Positions 1-7,292 of a stretch of 18,615 bases of DNA are shown here, in pieces. Under the pieces are notes generated by a model that saw nothing but the letters and a program-made list of their open reading frames with translations, ran no database searches and was not told the origin of the DNA. The stretch is from assembly GCA_963923025.1 (NCBI GenBank), contig CAWUKV010000108.1, positions 1 to 18,615 on the forward strand, read 5' to 3'. Positions within the stretch are counted from its first letter, which is position 1. Each line of letters opens with the position of its first letter. The DNA comes from CAWUKV01 sp963923025 (GTDB lineage Bacteria; Cyanobacteriota; Cyanobacteriia; Phormidesmidales; Phormidesmidaceae). The translations under genes were made by a program, and so were the position numbers.

Positions 1-993
1 TCGTAAATCTTGGGTCCAGAAGCGATACTTGGGCGCAATCATCCTGCCGTAGGGCATTGCCCAGTCGGCATTAGAGATCACCGCATCGGCTGCCATCTCA
101 GTGCCGTCGGTAAGAGTGATGCCCTTGGCCACCTTTTTACCGCCCTCGTAGGTCACATTAATTTTGCTGACCTCGGCGTTGTAAACCATCTTGCCGCCCA
201 GCTCTTCGAACTTCTGGACGAAACCTGCCACCAGGGCCCCGGTTCCCCCCATAGCAAAGTGAATGCCCCAGGTCTTTTCCACAAAGTGGATCATGGCGTA
301 AATGGCGGGCACCGACAGGGGGTTACCGCCCACCAGCAAAGTTTCAAAACTAAACACCTGGCGCAGCTTGTCGCTCTTGAAGTACTTGCTACTAAAGCCA
401 AACAGCGTGCGCACCGCATCCAGCTGCATCAGGTCGGGTACGACCTTGAGCATGGAGCCCACATCGCCAAAGTGGGTGTAGCCCAGCTGTAAAAAACCCC
501 GCTCAAAAATGGCCTTGGCATCGTTATGGAAACGCTCGTAGCCCTCTAGATCGCCAGGTTCGCCCAATACCTTGATTTGCTCGCGGGTGTGGACAGGATC
601 GCCGTCGTAGTCGAAGAAGGTATCGTCGTCGAAGTAGATGCGGTAGAAGGGCAGGATCGGCACAATTTTGACATAGCGGCTGGTGTTAGGCCCGCCGGAC
701 ACGCCCTCTTTGATGCGCTTGTTCTCGTCGACAATCTCTGAAGGGAAATCGGGCTGGGTGAGCGCCGCCTGATCCCGCTCTAGCGCAAAGAGTTCTTCGA
801 TGAAGTGGGGCACGGTAATCACCGTTGGCCCCATGTCAAAGGTGAAGCCCTCGGCCTTACGCACGTAGGCGCGACCACCGGGCGCGTCCAGCTTTTCGAC
901 AATGGTGGTGTCGAAGCCTAGGCTTTGCAGACGAATGCCCAGTGACAGCCCACCTATCCCAGCGCCAATGATAATGGCCTGCTTGCGACCCAT
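1..993 (-). CDS. crtI: CrtI-type phytoene desaturase family protein (3' part outside window)
   Basis: FAD-dependent carotenoid desaturase/isomerase-type flavoprotein. From ATG at 993 the frame stays open for 331 codons to the window edge, so about 170 C-terminal residues of a usual ~500-residue CrtI are missing. The N-terminus has a Rossmann dinucleotide-binding motif (IIIGAGIGGLSLGIRL, residues 7-22), an acidic residue ending the second strand (VEK, 32-34), the APGGRA turn, and the CrtI-like block FDMGPTVITVP. Further on are VPILPFYRIYF-like, RQVFSFETLLVGGNP and GGTGALV blocks, all typical of CrtI rather than of plant-type CrtP/CrtQ. A GGGAG-like Shine-Dalgarno lies about 10 bases upstream. 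Family membership is seen directly; the exact substrate (phytoene, or another carotene as in CrtI-like isomerases and oxygenases) is inferred. Confidence 0.8.
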   Translation of the reverse strand, partial: MGRKQAIIIGAGIGGLSLGIRLQSLGFDTTIVEKLDAPGGRAYVRKAEGFTFDMGPTVITVPHFIEELFALERDQAALTQPDFPSEIVDENKRIKEGVSGGPNTSRYVKIVPILPFYRIYFDDDTFFDYDGDPVHTREQIKVLGEPGDLEGYERFHNDAKAIFERGFLQLGYTHFGDVGSMLKVVPDLMQLDAVRTLFGFSSKYFKSDKLRQVFSFETLLVGGNPLSVPAIYAMIHFVEKTWGIHFAMGGTGALVAGFVQKFEELGGKMVYNAEVSKINVTYEGGKKVAKGITLTDGTEMAADAVISNADWAMPYGRMIAPKYRFWTQDLR

Positions 994-1291
994 GCCCAAC
1001 TCCCGCTTCGTAACGAATACTTAATACTCTCAAGCAATTGTATAGCAATCCGCGAAAAGGGTAAGCCGGTTTGCTCCGCACGAAGTGCTTTGTGATTAAG
1101 GGATAGCGATACTCGGAGGCTTGAGCGAAGTGCCCCCAGCTAGACCGCTCAGCGGGGCGGGATTCCGCCTAAAGCCAGAGACAGCAGAGCTAGAGGCAGT
1201 CAAGGGGGATCACTGACGATTCCCTCTGACAGACTTATGGCTTTGGGCCGAATTGCTATATCGTCGCCTACCCCCCTGTTGCCTACACCCT

Positions 1292-1975
1292 TTAGTAGCG
1301 GCGGTGGCGAGGAAAGGGGAGTTGCGGGCGAAAGGGCTGGATGGGCTGGTGCGTGGAAGTTAGTACACCTCGGTCGGTTGAGATCGCACTCAAAGCTACC
1401 TGATTGGCCGCTCTTTTGGGTCGGGTCGCTGGCTGCGAAGACCAAGCTGGCGTCACCGTTTCAGTATCACTAAATGGCGGCGTCACCTCATCCCAGACCG
1501 ACAGATCGTCCAATCCGGCTGGATGCTGAGCAGTGCCGTTCGCGGCCACCTGCGCTTGCGCCTCTGAAGAAACCTGAGACGCATCCTGAGACGCTACGTG
1601 GCCAACAGCGCTAGGAGTAGCGGCGGTTGCTGACGTGGGTAAAGATGGCAACGACATCGTCAGTTGCATGCCTAGCGGCAGCGCAATGGTGCGCTCAAAC
1701 TCCTTCGTGAAGTGTTTTACCGGCTGTCCCCGGCGCTGCCAAAGGGCCAAAATTTGCTGCACCGAAATGGCCTTATACCGACCCTGATGCAGTGCTTCAA
1801 CCACAGCATCCCGAATCCAACTGGGACGATAGGTTTCCAGCCACGTCAAAACCTGGGCTGTCGGTTCTTGCCAACCCAGTTCGAAAGCATATTCATTGAG
1901 CAGCAGGACGGCTTGCCTGGCCTCTTGCGCTAGAGAAGGTTGCATAGTTTGCTTGCCAAGCGTTTCCAGATTCAC
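1292..1975 (-). CDS. Conserved cyanobacterial protein of unknown function
   Basis: A 227-residue protein from a GTG start; ATG at 1945 (residue 11) is an alternative and starts closer to the conserved part. Residues about 15-105 form a compact, helix-rich domain containing WIRDAVVEALHQGRYKAISV and ILALWQRRGQP. I recognise this pattern as conserved in cyanobacterial hypothetical proteins but know no function for it. Residues about 106-227 are rich in Ser, Thr, Ala, Gln and Pro and look disordered. No signal peptide or membrane segment is visible. The gene stands alone on its strand, 298 bases from crtI. A possible hairpin sits just upstream of the GTG start. Function cannot be assigned. Confidence 0.7.
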   Translation of the reverse strand: MNLETLGKQTMQPSLAQEARQAVLLLNEYAFELGWQEPTAQVLTWLETYRPSWIRDAVVEALHQGRYKAISVQQILALWQRRGQPVKHFTKEFERTIALPLGMQLTMSLPSLPTSATAATPSAVGHVASQDASQVSSEAQAQVAANGTAQHPAGLDDLSVWDEVTPPFSDTETVTPAWSSQPATRPKRAANQVALSAISTDRGVLTSTHQPIQPFRPQLPFPRHRRY

Positions 1976-1986
1976 GCTTACACCTG

Positions 1987-2011
1987 GGGTATCTTGCGAG
2001 CTGCGATACCC
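1987..2011 (-). promoter_or_regulatory. Leader hairpin before the 227-residue protein gene
   Basis: GGGTATC (1987-1993) and GATACCC (2005-2011) are perfect 7-base complements around an 11-base loop, 11 bases upstream of the GTG start at 1975. A 13-base palindrome, CGGATA-T-TATCCG, lies further upstream at 2063-2075. Either may be an operator or a translational control structure; function is inferred. Confidence 0.35.
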
Positions 2012-2182
2012 ATGTGATCCATGTATAGTCTTGAACCCGAGTTTTTTCTATTGTGGCGAATACGGATATTATCCGCCTACACCCGTCTTGATATCAAAAG
2101 CTTAAGGGTTTTCAAGCATTTTTAACAGGTCTGTCGGCACTTCATCACAGCTTTGGAGGGCTAGATTTGTATCAAATTAGAC

Positions 2183-4450
2183 TCATCGGCGCTGAATAAC
2201 CCCACCCTCAACATCTCTACCCAGCGTATCGAACGGATCACTACTGCCCACCCAGCTAAAGTCGCTAATACGAAAGCCAATGGCACCCGCTGAACGGGTA
2301 GGACTATAGCGCAGCAGCACCCCATAGCTGCGGCGGCTGTATTCAAGGATGATGTCGGTACTGACATCGTCCCCACTGTCTATGTTTAGAGAGGTCTGAA
2401 ACCCCAACAGCACTGGACCGTAGACCTGCTGCATCAGACCAAAGGACAGTACTCGACGGTCCACATCGCGGTCAAATAAGAAAGGCGAATCGTCTCCCCC
2501 CACGAGGGCTTGATAGTAGCCAATATTAAATCGGGTGTAGTCTAGAACGGGTTCAGACAGGTGCCCAAACTGAAAGTCAAAGCGAACATCACCCGCGACC
2601 AGTTCTTGCAGATCGCCACTGGTGTAGTAGGTTGCAGAACCTCGCAAACTCGCCCCCATTGAGATAGTCGGCGTCAGCGGATAGGGCGTGTAGCGCAGCC
2701 CCTCTGTGGGTGTTGCCGGTAGCGGTTCGCCCTGCCAAAGGATGAAGGACTGTCCCAAGCGAGCACTACCCTGAAACCGTCCCAGGCTGACCAACGCATC
2801 GGGGGAGTCGTCACCCAAGAGGGCGGTGCGGTCAGTCTCTGCGGTAATGTATTGAGCGCCGACCTGGTAGTCCAGCACTAGGCCGGAGTCGTTGAGGGGA
2901 ATGATGGGCGAGAGCAGTACCGCCCCCACGCTAGATCGCACATCCTGAAAGCCCAGCGAGCCGTTAAAGAGACGATCTCGATAGCTGTACTCCAACGCTA
3001 GGGTATGGGTGCCAATGGGTCGCTGGAGCCGCAGACTGGCCCGCAGATTTTCAGAAATCTCGTCTAGGGTCAACCCAGATAGGTCTGCCGTGCCTGCAAG
3101 TGAGATGTCGTTGCCCAGTCGGGCACTCAGGTCTACACCGATGCCAAACGCATCGGCATCAAACAACCCCTCATTTAACCCGGTACTAATCAGGTAGCGA
3201 GGGGTCACCCCCACAGTAAGGCCGGGCGTTTCGTAAACGGTAAAACCGCGTTCGATAAATAGGCCACCGCGATCGCGGCTGTCAACCCCAATACCGGTTG
3301 GAAATGGATTGAGATCGTCGGTATCGAACTGGCCTCGGTTGAGAATGTAATCGCTTCTAAACAGCGGCAGGGTAAACCCCTGATCGAACACCAGCCGAGG
3401 ATTTTCTACCCGAAGCAGGTCCTGCTCGTCGTTCAGGCTGGTCAAGGTGATGCGGTCTGAACGCAGCTCCAGCTCTGGCGGGGAGAATGGATCGTTAGTA
3501 ATACGAGCCCGGTCAGCCCGCCAGGTCAGCGCATCAAAATCAAGTTCATCCGCTTCAAACCGGAGCTGCCGAAGGCCCCCGGTGGCGCCAGGAAAGTCTA
3601 GACCTGGGCTAGACCCAAACTGCAGCCCCCCTGCGCCTGAGACCGCACTAACCCCCTGATCGGGATTAAGTGGATCAAAAACAGAACGGCTGCTGGGTGG
3701 GGCAGCAACTGGATCGGCAAAATCATCCCCAATCGCCGTCAGCAGCAGTTGCCCTTTGACGTCAAACAGCGTACCTGCCCCCTGAGACAGGCTATATTCT
3801 GCCCGCTGCCCCCGGACAATCTGCGCCCCTCGGGTCAGGAGGACGTCTCCCTCGGCTAGAACATACCGGTTGAGCAGGTTGACCCAAACCTTTTGGGCCT
3901 GTAGCAACGAGCCACTAAGCGTCAGTCTGACGTCGCCCCGTGCCGTCACCACCTGACGAGCCGGATCGTAGGTTTGGTAGTCTGCAACGATATTGAGCTG
4001 GGTCTGTTCTGGAATGGGGGTGGGGCCGGTACGAGGCCCCGACGGCTCAGCTGCCGGTGGGTTTGGTAAATCTGAATCAGGCTCTGGGACTTCAGAATCT
4101 GGTATCTCACCCGTTGGGGCGCTGGAAGGGCCTGGCTCAGCGGTCTCGCCTGTTTGCGCATCGGTTGCAGGCAATGCGTCAGGCTCGGGCTCGGGCTCTA
4201 GAATGGGCTGCCCCGGATCCTGCGCCATAGCATCCGCAGCCTCTGCCACCATATCGGTTGATGGGGGGGCAATGAGCAGATCGCGTGCCAGATAGCTGAC
4301 GTCAGCCAACGTGTGTCGTGTTGGCTGAGACTGATCGCCATGAATAGAATTAGCGTCGGCTGCTGCGATGAACTCAGGCGACAGGCGCTGCGTCTGTACA
4401 GGCCGCGCCTCTACTGAATAAGGGACTGGCGGCACATCAGGATAAGCCAT
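2183..4450 (-). CDS. DUF3769 / LptD (OstA)-like outer membrane protein
   Basis: 755 residues. Residues about 80-150 are a Pro/Glu/Asp/Ser-rich linker. Residues about 152-240 form an OstA/LptA-like beta-jellyroll (YQTYDPARQVVTARGDVRL, then LAEGDVLLTRGAQIVRGQRA). The remainder to residue 755 alternates polar and hydrophobic residues, ending in aromatic strands (YGVLLRYSPT, FSWVG), as in an outer membrane beta-barrel. This order matches the cyanobacterial DUF3769 family, distant homologues of the lipopolysaccharide assembly protein LptD, so a role in outer membrane lipid insertion is inferred. ATG at 4450 is the only plausible start: an in-frame stop lies 12 codons upstream. The proline-rich N-terminus lacks an evident signal peptide, which is odd for an outer membrane protein. 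A terminator hairpin lies 21 bases upstream of the start. Confidence 0.85.
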   Translation of the reverse strand: MAYPDVPPVPYSVEARPVQTQRLSPEFIAAADANSIHGDQSQPTRHTLADVSYLARDLLIAPPSTDMVAEAADAMAQDPGQPILEPEPEPDALPATDAQTGETAEPGPSSAPTGEIPDSEVPEPDSDLPNPPAAEPSGPRTGPTPIPEQTQLNIVADYQTYDPARQVVTARGDVRLTLSGSLLQAQKVWVNLLNRYVLAEGDVLLTRGAQIVRGQRAEYSLSQGAGTLFDVKGQLLLTAIGDDFADPVAAPPSSRSVFDPLNPDQGVSAVSGAGGLQFGSSPGLDFPGATGGLRQLRFEADELDFDALTWRADRARITNDPFSPPELELRSDRITLTSLNDEQDLLRVENPRLVFDQGFTLPLFRSDYILNRGQFDTDDLNPFPTGIGVDSRDRGGLFIERGFTVYETPGLTVGVTPRYLISTGLNEGLFDADAFGIGVDLSARLGNDISLAGTADLSGLTLDEISENLRASLRLQRPIGTHTLALEYSYRDRLFNGSLGFQDVRSSVGAVLLSPIIPLNDSGLVLDYQVGAQYITAETDRTALLGDDSPDALVSLGRFQGSARLGQSFILWQGEPLPATPTEGLRYTPYPLTPTISMGASLRGSATYYTSGDLQELVAGDVRFDFQFGHLSEPVLDYTRFNIGYYQALVGGDDSPFLFDRDVDRRVLSFGLMQQVYGPVLLGFQTSLNIDSGDDVSTDIILEYSRRSYGVLLRYSPTRSAGAIGFRISDFSWVGSSDPFDTLGRDVEGGVIQRR

Positions 4451-4471
4451 ACGAGAACGAATCTGGTCAGC

Positions 4472-4505
4472 AAAAACGGTTGGCTAGGACTAGGCCAGCC
4501 AACCG
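4472..4505 (-). terminator. Intrinsic terminator between psbI and the DUF3769 gene
   Basis: Read on the minus strand, CGGTTGGCT pairs perfectly with AGCCAACCG (9 bp, 11-base loop), followed directly by TTTTT. It lies 90 bases after the psbI stop and ends 21 bases before the DUF3769 start. It probably ends psbI transcription, but its position also makes it a potential attenuator in the leader of the downstream gene. Confidence 0.8.
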
Positions 4506-4594
4506 AATTCTCAGGAAGTCTGCTCGTTGGCCGATGGGAGTTGCCCGACGCCTAAAGCAAGGGAACGCACACAGCAGCGTTACCGAAGGTCGCC

Positions 4595-4711
4595 CTATTC
4601 GAAGTCCTGACGACCCGGGTTACGGGCCGGGTCTCCACTGAGGAATCCGAAGATAAACAGCCCAACAAAGAAGGCAACAGTCAAATAGACAACGATTTTG
4701 AGCGTCAGCAT
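4595..4711 (-). CDS. psbI: Photosystem II reaction center protein I (PsbI)
   Basis: A complete 38-residue protein, MLTLKIVVYL at the start and GDPARNPGRQDFE at the end, with one transmembrane helix (residues about 4-25) between. Length and sequence match PsbI, the small thylakoid subunit bound beside D1 in the photosystem II core, which helps stabilise the early D1-containing assembly module. The start is fixed by GGAGAG (complement of 4717-4722), five bases before ATG. No other photosystem gene is nearby; the next gene on the strand encodes the unrelated DUF3769 protein, with an intrinsic terminator in between, so psbI is probably a monocistronic unit. Identification rests on the near-canonical whole protein sequence. 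Confidence 0.96.
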   Translation of the reverse strand: MLTLKIVVYLTVAFFVGLFIFGFLSGDPARNPGRQDFE

Positions 4712-5155
4712 GGTATCTCTCCAAAAGATCTTCGGATGTATTGCGCAGTAATCTTCGCCCCTTGAGCAGCATCCGTGAGATCTACTCTACGGAGCCATAC
4801 CCGTGAGTCCGTATCCACAGGCTAGGGACAGTAGCATCATGACATACCGATATGAAAGTTATGATATCGCAACCCTTGCCCTTTCCTACCTCAGAATAAA
4901 GATATAGCCTTAGACACTTCGCTTGAGACGCCAAGTAAGGGTATTCCTTAAGCACAAGACGCTTGGGGCCTTGCAACCTAACTCAAACTTTTTGCCGGTT
5001 GCCACAAGTCCTTTGAACCAGCCGACCGCCAATCGGGTCTGCGCCTGAAGGAATTTGGGGTTGGGTTTATTGTGGTAGATGTTATCTACTGCACATCTGG
5101 TGTGGAACGGCGGGGCACCCTAGGATCTGAACCAGACGGCTTTCAATTTTTTTCT
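4712..5155. promoter_or_regulatory. Divergent intergenic region psbI / cdsA
   Basis: About 440 bases with no convincing gene. It must carry the psbI promoter (leftward) and the cdsA promoter (rightward). On the right, GTAGAT-GTT-ATCTAC (5075-5089) is a perfect 6-base inverted repeat; TTGGGT and TATCTA, 16 bases apart, could be -35 and -10 boxes there. CCGTGAG occurs twice at about 4773 and 4801. No NtcA-type or other named operator is clear. Promoter assignments are tentative. Confidence 0.4.
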
Positions 5156-6016
5156 ATGCCTTGGACTCGAATTGTCAGCGGTGGGGTTGCGATCGCAGTG
5201 GCCTTGAGCATGATTTTGCTAGGCGGGTGGTATTTCACCCTTGGCTTTGGCATCATCATCTGGCTCGGTCAGCTAGAGATTTTTGGTCTGGCTCAGGCTA
5301 AGGGCATTAACCCTGCAACCAAAACCACGCTGCTGGTCAGCCAGGTCCTCCTGGTCGCTGCCCATACGTCGCCACCGCTGATCGAGGTGATTTTTGCCCT
5401 GGCAGGCACCTGCGTGTGTTTTTACCTGCTGTTTCAGCCAAAGTTCGCCACCATTGCAGACGTGGCAGCGTCAATATTAGGTCTGTTTTACGGGGGCTAC
5501 CTCCCTAGCTACTGGATCCGCCTGCGAGATTTAGGCCAGGTGAGCAACCTTCCTTTAGGCGGCTACTGGCCCACGTCCTGGCAGCTCGATGCCCTACCCC
5601 AAGGGCTCAAAGTGACGTTGCTGGGCTTTGCCTGCATCTGGGCCGCTGACATCGGGGCCTATGCCTTTGGCCGGGCCTTTGGCCGCACGCCGCTAACCAA
5701 CATCAGCCCGAAAAAGACCGTTGAGGGCGCACTGTTTGGCATTGGTGGCAGCGTGCTAATTGGTGCCCTGGGTGGGTGGCTCCTGCACTGGCCGCTGGCC
5801 TGGCTCTCCGGAGCCACCCTAGGCATGATTATCGGCATTTCTAGCCTGTTGGGCGATCTGACAGAATCGCTAATGAAGCGAGATGCAGGGGTAAAAGATT
5901 CTGGGCAGCTGATTCCAGGGCACGGCGGCATTCTTGATCGCACCGACAGCTACGTGTTTACGGCACCACTGGTGTTCTACTTCGTCACCCTACTGCTGCC
6001 GCTGTTAACCCTTTAG
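5156..6016 (+). CDS. cdsA: Phosphatidate cytidylyltransferase (CDP-diacylglycerol synthase)
   Basis: Integral membrane enzyme that makes CDP-diacylglycerol from CTP and phosphatidate, the precursor of phosphatidylglycerol, an essential thylakoid lipid. From ATG at 5156 the protein has 286 residues and many hydrophobic helices. The family signature is intact at residues 238-265: SLMKRDAGVKDSG, then PGHGGILDRTDS, including the KR, KD and HGG-x-x-DR-x-D elements that bind metal and CTP. A GTG at 5072 would add 28 residues, but the extra part is hydrophilic, does not resemble the family and overlaps a palindrome, so MPWTRIVSG is preferred as start; neither start has a strong Shine-Dalgarno. The stop overlaps the stop of the convergent DUF2993 gene. 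Confidence 0.93.
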   Translation: MPWTRIVSGGVAIAVALSMILLGGWYFTLGFGIIIWLGQLEIFGLAQAKGINPATKTTLLVSQVLLVAAHTSPPLIEVIFALAGTCVCFYLLFQPKFATIADVAASILGLFYGGYLPSYWIRLRDLGQVSNLPLGGYWPTSWQLDALPQGLKVTLLGFACIWAADIGAYAFGRAFGRTPLTNISPKKTVEGALFGIGGSVLIGALGGWLLHWPLAWLSGATLGMIIGISSLLGDLTESLMKRDAGVKDSGQLIPGHGGILDRTDSYVFTAPLVFYFVTLLLPLLTL

Positions 6017-6723
6017 GGCGTAATTTCGATTTGACCTGCACAGCGTAGCTCCCCCGGCTGCAGCGTCAGCGTCTTAATTTGAGTTTCGGGACCCAGATCC
6101 CAGAAAAAGCCTTCGAGCGACTGGCTCGGAAGGCAACCAGCAGCCGTCACCCAGGTCGGCTGCTTCAAGTAGAGTTGATGCCCGTTTACCACATCGAGCC
6201 CAGCCTGAAGCTGCTGGTTTTGACGGGTCAGCATCAGCCGGTCGGGCAACAGTCGAGCCACTGTCGCGACAGGTCTTGAAGAGGTCTCAACAGCGCCGTA
6301 GTGCTGCGCCAGTTCCTCAGCGACACCGGGTTGCTGCGTCAGCGATTGCCAGAAGCTCTCGACCCCAACGGACAGGTAAGGTGCATCCAACGATGCATTT
6401 AACCCAGCTTCGGAGACCACCACCTCACCGTGGACAGGGAACGCCTCTAGAAGTCGCAGCGCCCTGCCTCGTAGCACTTGCCCTAAGTTGATTTGAATGC
6501 CCTCAGCAGAGACCATCGCGCTGTCTAGGTGAATGCCTTTGTAGACCGCCCGCTGGGCAGATAGAAACACACCGGGAATACAGCCACCCAACACCTGACG
6601 ATCCGTGCCCTTTAGCTGCAGCTCCAGGGACTCGATATGGTCAACCTGCGATCTCACCCACAACTGCACCGCAGCTGGCAGCACCCGCCCTAGAATCCGG
6701 CTCCCCTTCTCGCGATCAGTCAA
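6013..6723 (-). CDS. DUF2993 (LmeA-like) domain protein
   Basis: 236 residues without a clear signal peptide. The sequence has the DUF2993 layout: an N-terminal amphipathic helix (ILGRVLPAAVQLWVRSQVDH), then beta-rich segments with the Q-V-L-x-G-x-I-P-G-V-x-L-x-A block (residues about 43-56), characteristic of this cyanobacterial/actinobacterial family. In actinobacteria LmeA binds phospholipids and supports lipomannan synthesis; in cyanobacteria the role is unknown, and lipid binding is inferred. Its 3' end overlaps cdsA by four bases on the opposite strand, each stop codon lying inside the other's frame. The next gene on either side of its start is distant, so it is probably transcribed alone. 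Confidence 0.8.
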   Translation of the reverse strand: MTDREKGSRILGRVLPAAVQLWVRSQVDHIESLELQLKGTDRQVLGGCIPGVFLSAQRAVYKGIHLDSAMVSAEGIQINLGQVLRGRALRLLEAFPVHGEVVVSEAGLNASLDAPYLSVGVESFWQSLTQQPGVAEELAQHYGAVETSSRPVATVARLLPDRLMLTRQNQQLQAGLDVVNGHQLYLKQPTWVTAAGCLPSQSLEGFFWDLGPETQIKTLTLQPGELRCAGQIEITP

Positions 6724-7292
6724 CGTTGCTCCTCATGCTGTACCCCCTCCATCATTCCACACACCACGGCTTACAGCGCTGAACGGTCTGTGCCCTTCGC
6801 GTTGAGCCGCCGAAGTTGGGCCATGCCATTTGATAAAGCAAATCTAGTTAGCGCCACTTACGTGCCATTTACGTCAGGACACCGAGTGAAGCTATCCGAC
6901 GCGGCCCAGAACGAGACGGCGCCGCCGCCTTATCCTGACGGATCTGGCGGCTAGCTATGGCCAGCTGGCCCAGCCGTTGTCCCCCTGGTGATGTTGAGCC
7001 AACGCACACACCACAACGTGATGGCCTTCTAGCAGCGATCCCATTATCAAGGCTTCCAGACAATACGACCTTCTTCTTGCACAACCTCGATCCCCATTAA
7101 TTCATGATTTCATGACATATCGATCCCTGAAACCCCTATGCAATCTCTAAAACCCTGGCATGAAGCCAACTTTTCCCAATTAAGGGGCTTGATCCCGAGA
7201 GGAACTTTCTGCATGATGAGATCAAGCTTTTTGATCCCGGCCCGCCTATTAAGAAAAGCCTATTTAATTACTCCAGAGGAGATGTGATTTTT
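6724..7292. promoter_or_regulatory. Long intergenic region with short repeats upstream of the DUF4912 gene
   Basis: 569 bases, no credible gene. It contains a tandem 11-base repeat with one mismatch, GCCACTTACGT / GCCATTTACGT (6853-6874); a GC-rich hairpin GCCGCC ... GGCGGC with an inner ATCC/GGAT stem (6924-6951); five same-orientation copies of GATCCC (7037, 7089, 7122, 7191, 7233); and GATCAA-GCTTT-TTGATC (7220-7236). The Shine-Dalgarno GAGGAG is at 7276-7281. It probably holds the promoter and long 5' leader of the DUF4912 gene; which element does what is unknown. Confidence 0.45.
7220..7236 (+). promoter_or_regulatory. Inverted repeat in DUF4912 gene leader
   Basis: GATCAA and TTGATC around a five-base centre, 56 bases before the ATG. 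It overlaps the last of five GATCCC motifs. Could be an operator or a short leader hairpin; no known binding protein is assigned. Confidence 0.35.

Noticed and set aside
10..492. Open frame of 160 codons on the plus strand
   Set aside because: Lies antisense inside the clearly coding crtI; composition is a mirror of that gene and no family is recognisable.
1200..1473. Overlapping short frames on both strands near the 3' end of the 227-residue protein gene
   Set aside because: They contradict each other, are low in complexity and have no start signals; the 1292-1975 frame explains the region better.
3993..4295. 100-codon plus-strand frame rich in Gly and Ser
   Set aside because: Antisense to the Pro/Glu-rich linker of the DUF3769 protein, which automatically yields Gly/Ser-rich complements.
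4782..4976. 64-codon minus-strand frame upstream of psbI
   Set aside because: No recognisable protein features and occupies the likely psbI promoter region.
6869..7084. 71-codon minus-strand frame in the intergenic region
   Set aside because: Basic, Gly/Arg/Ser-rich, no Shine-Dalgarno, no recognised family; overlaps the hairpin and repeats.
7037..7238. Repeated GATCCC considered as a CRISPR array
   Set aside because: Repeat unit is only six bases with irregular spacing (33-69) and no longer conserved repeat.
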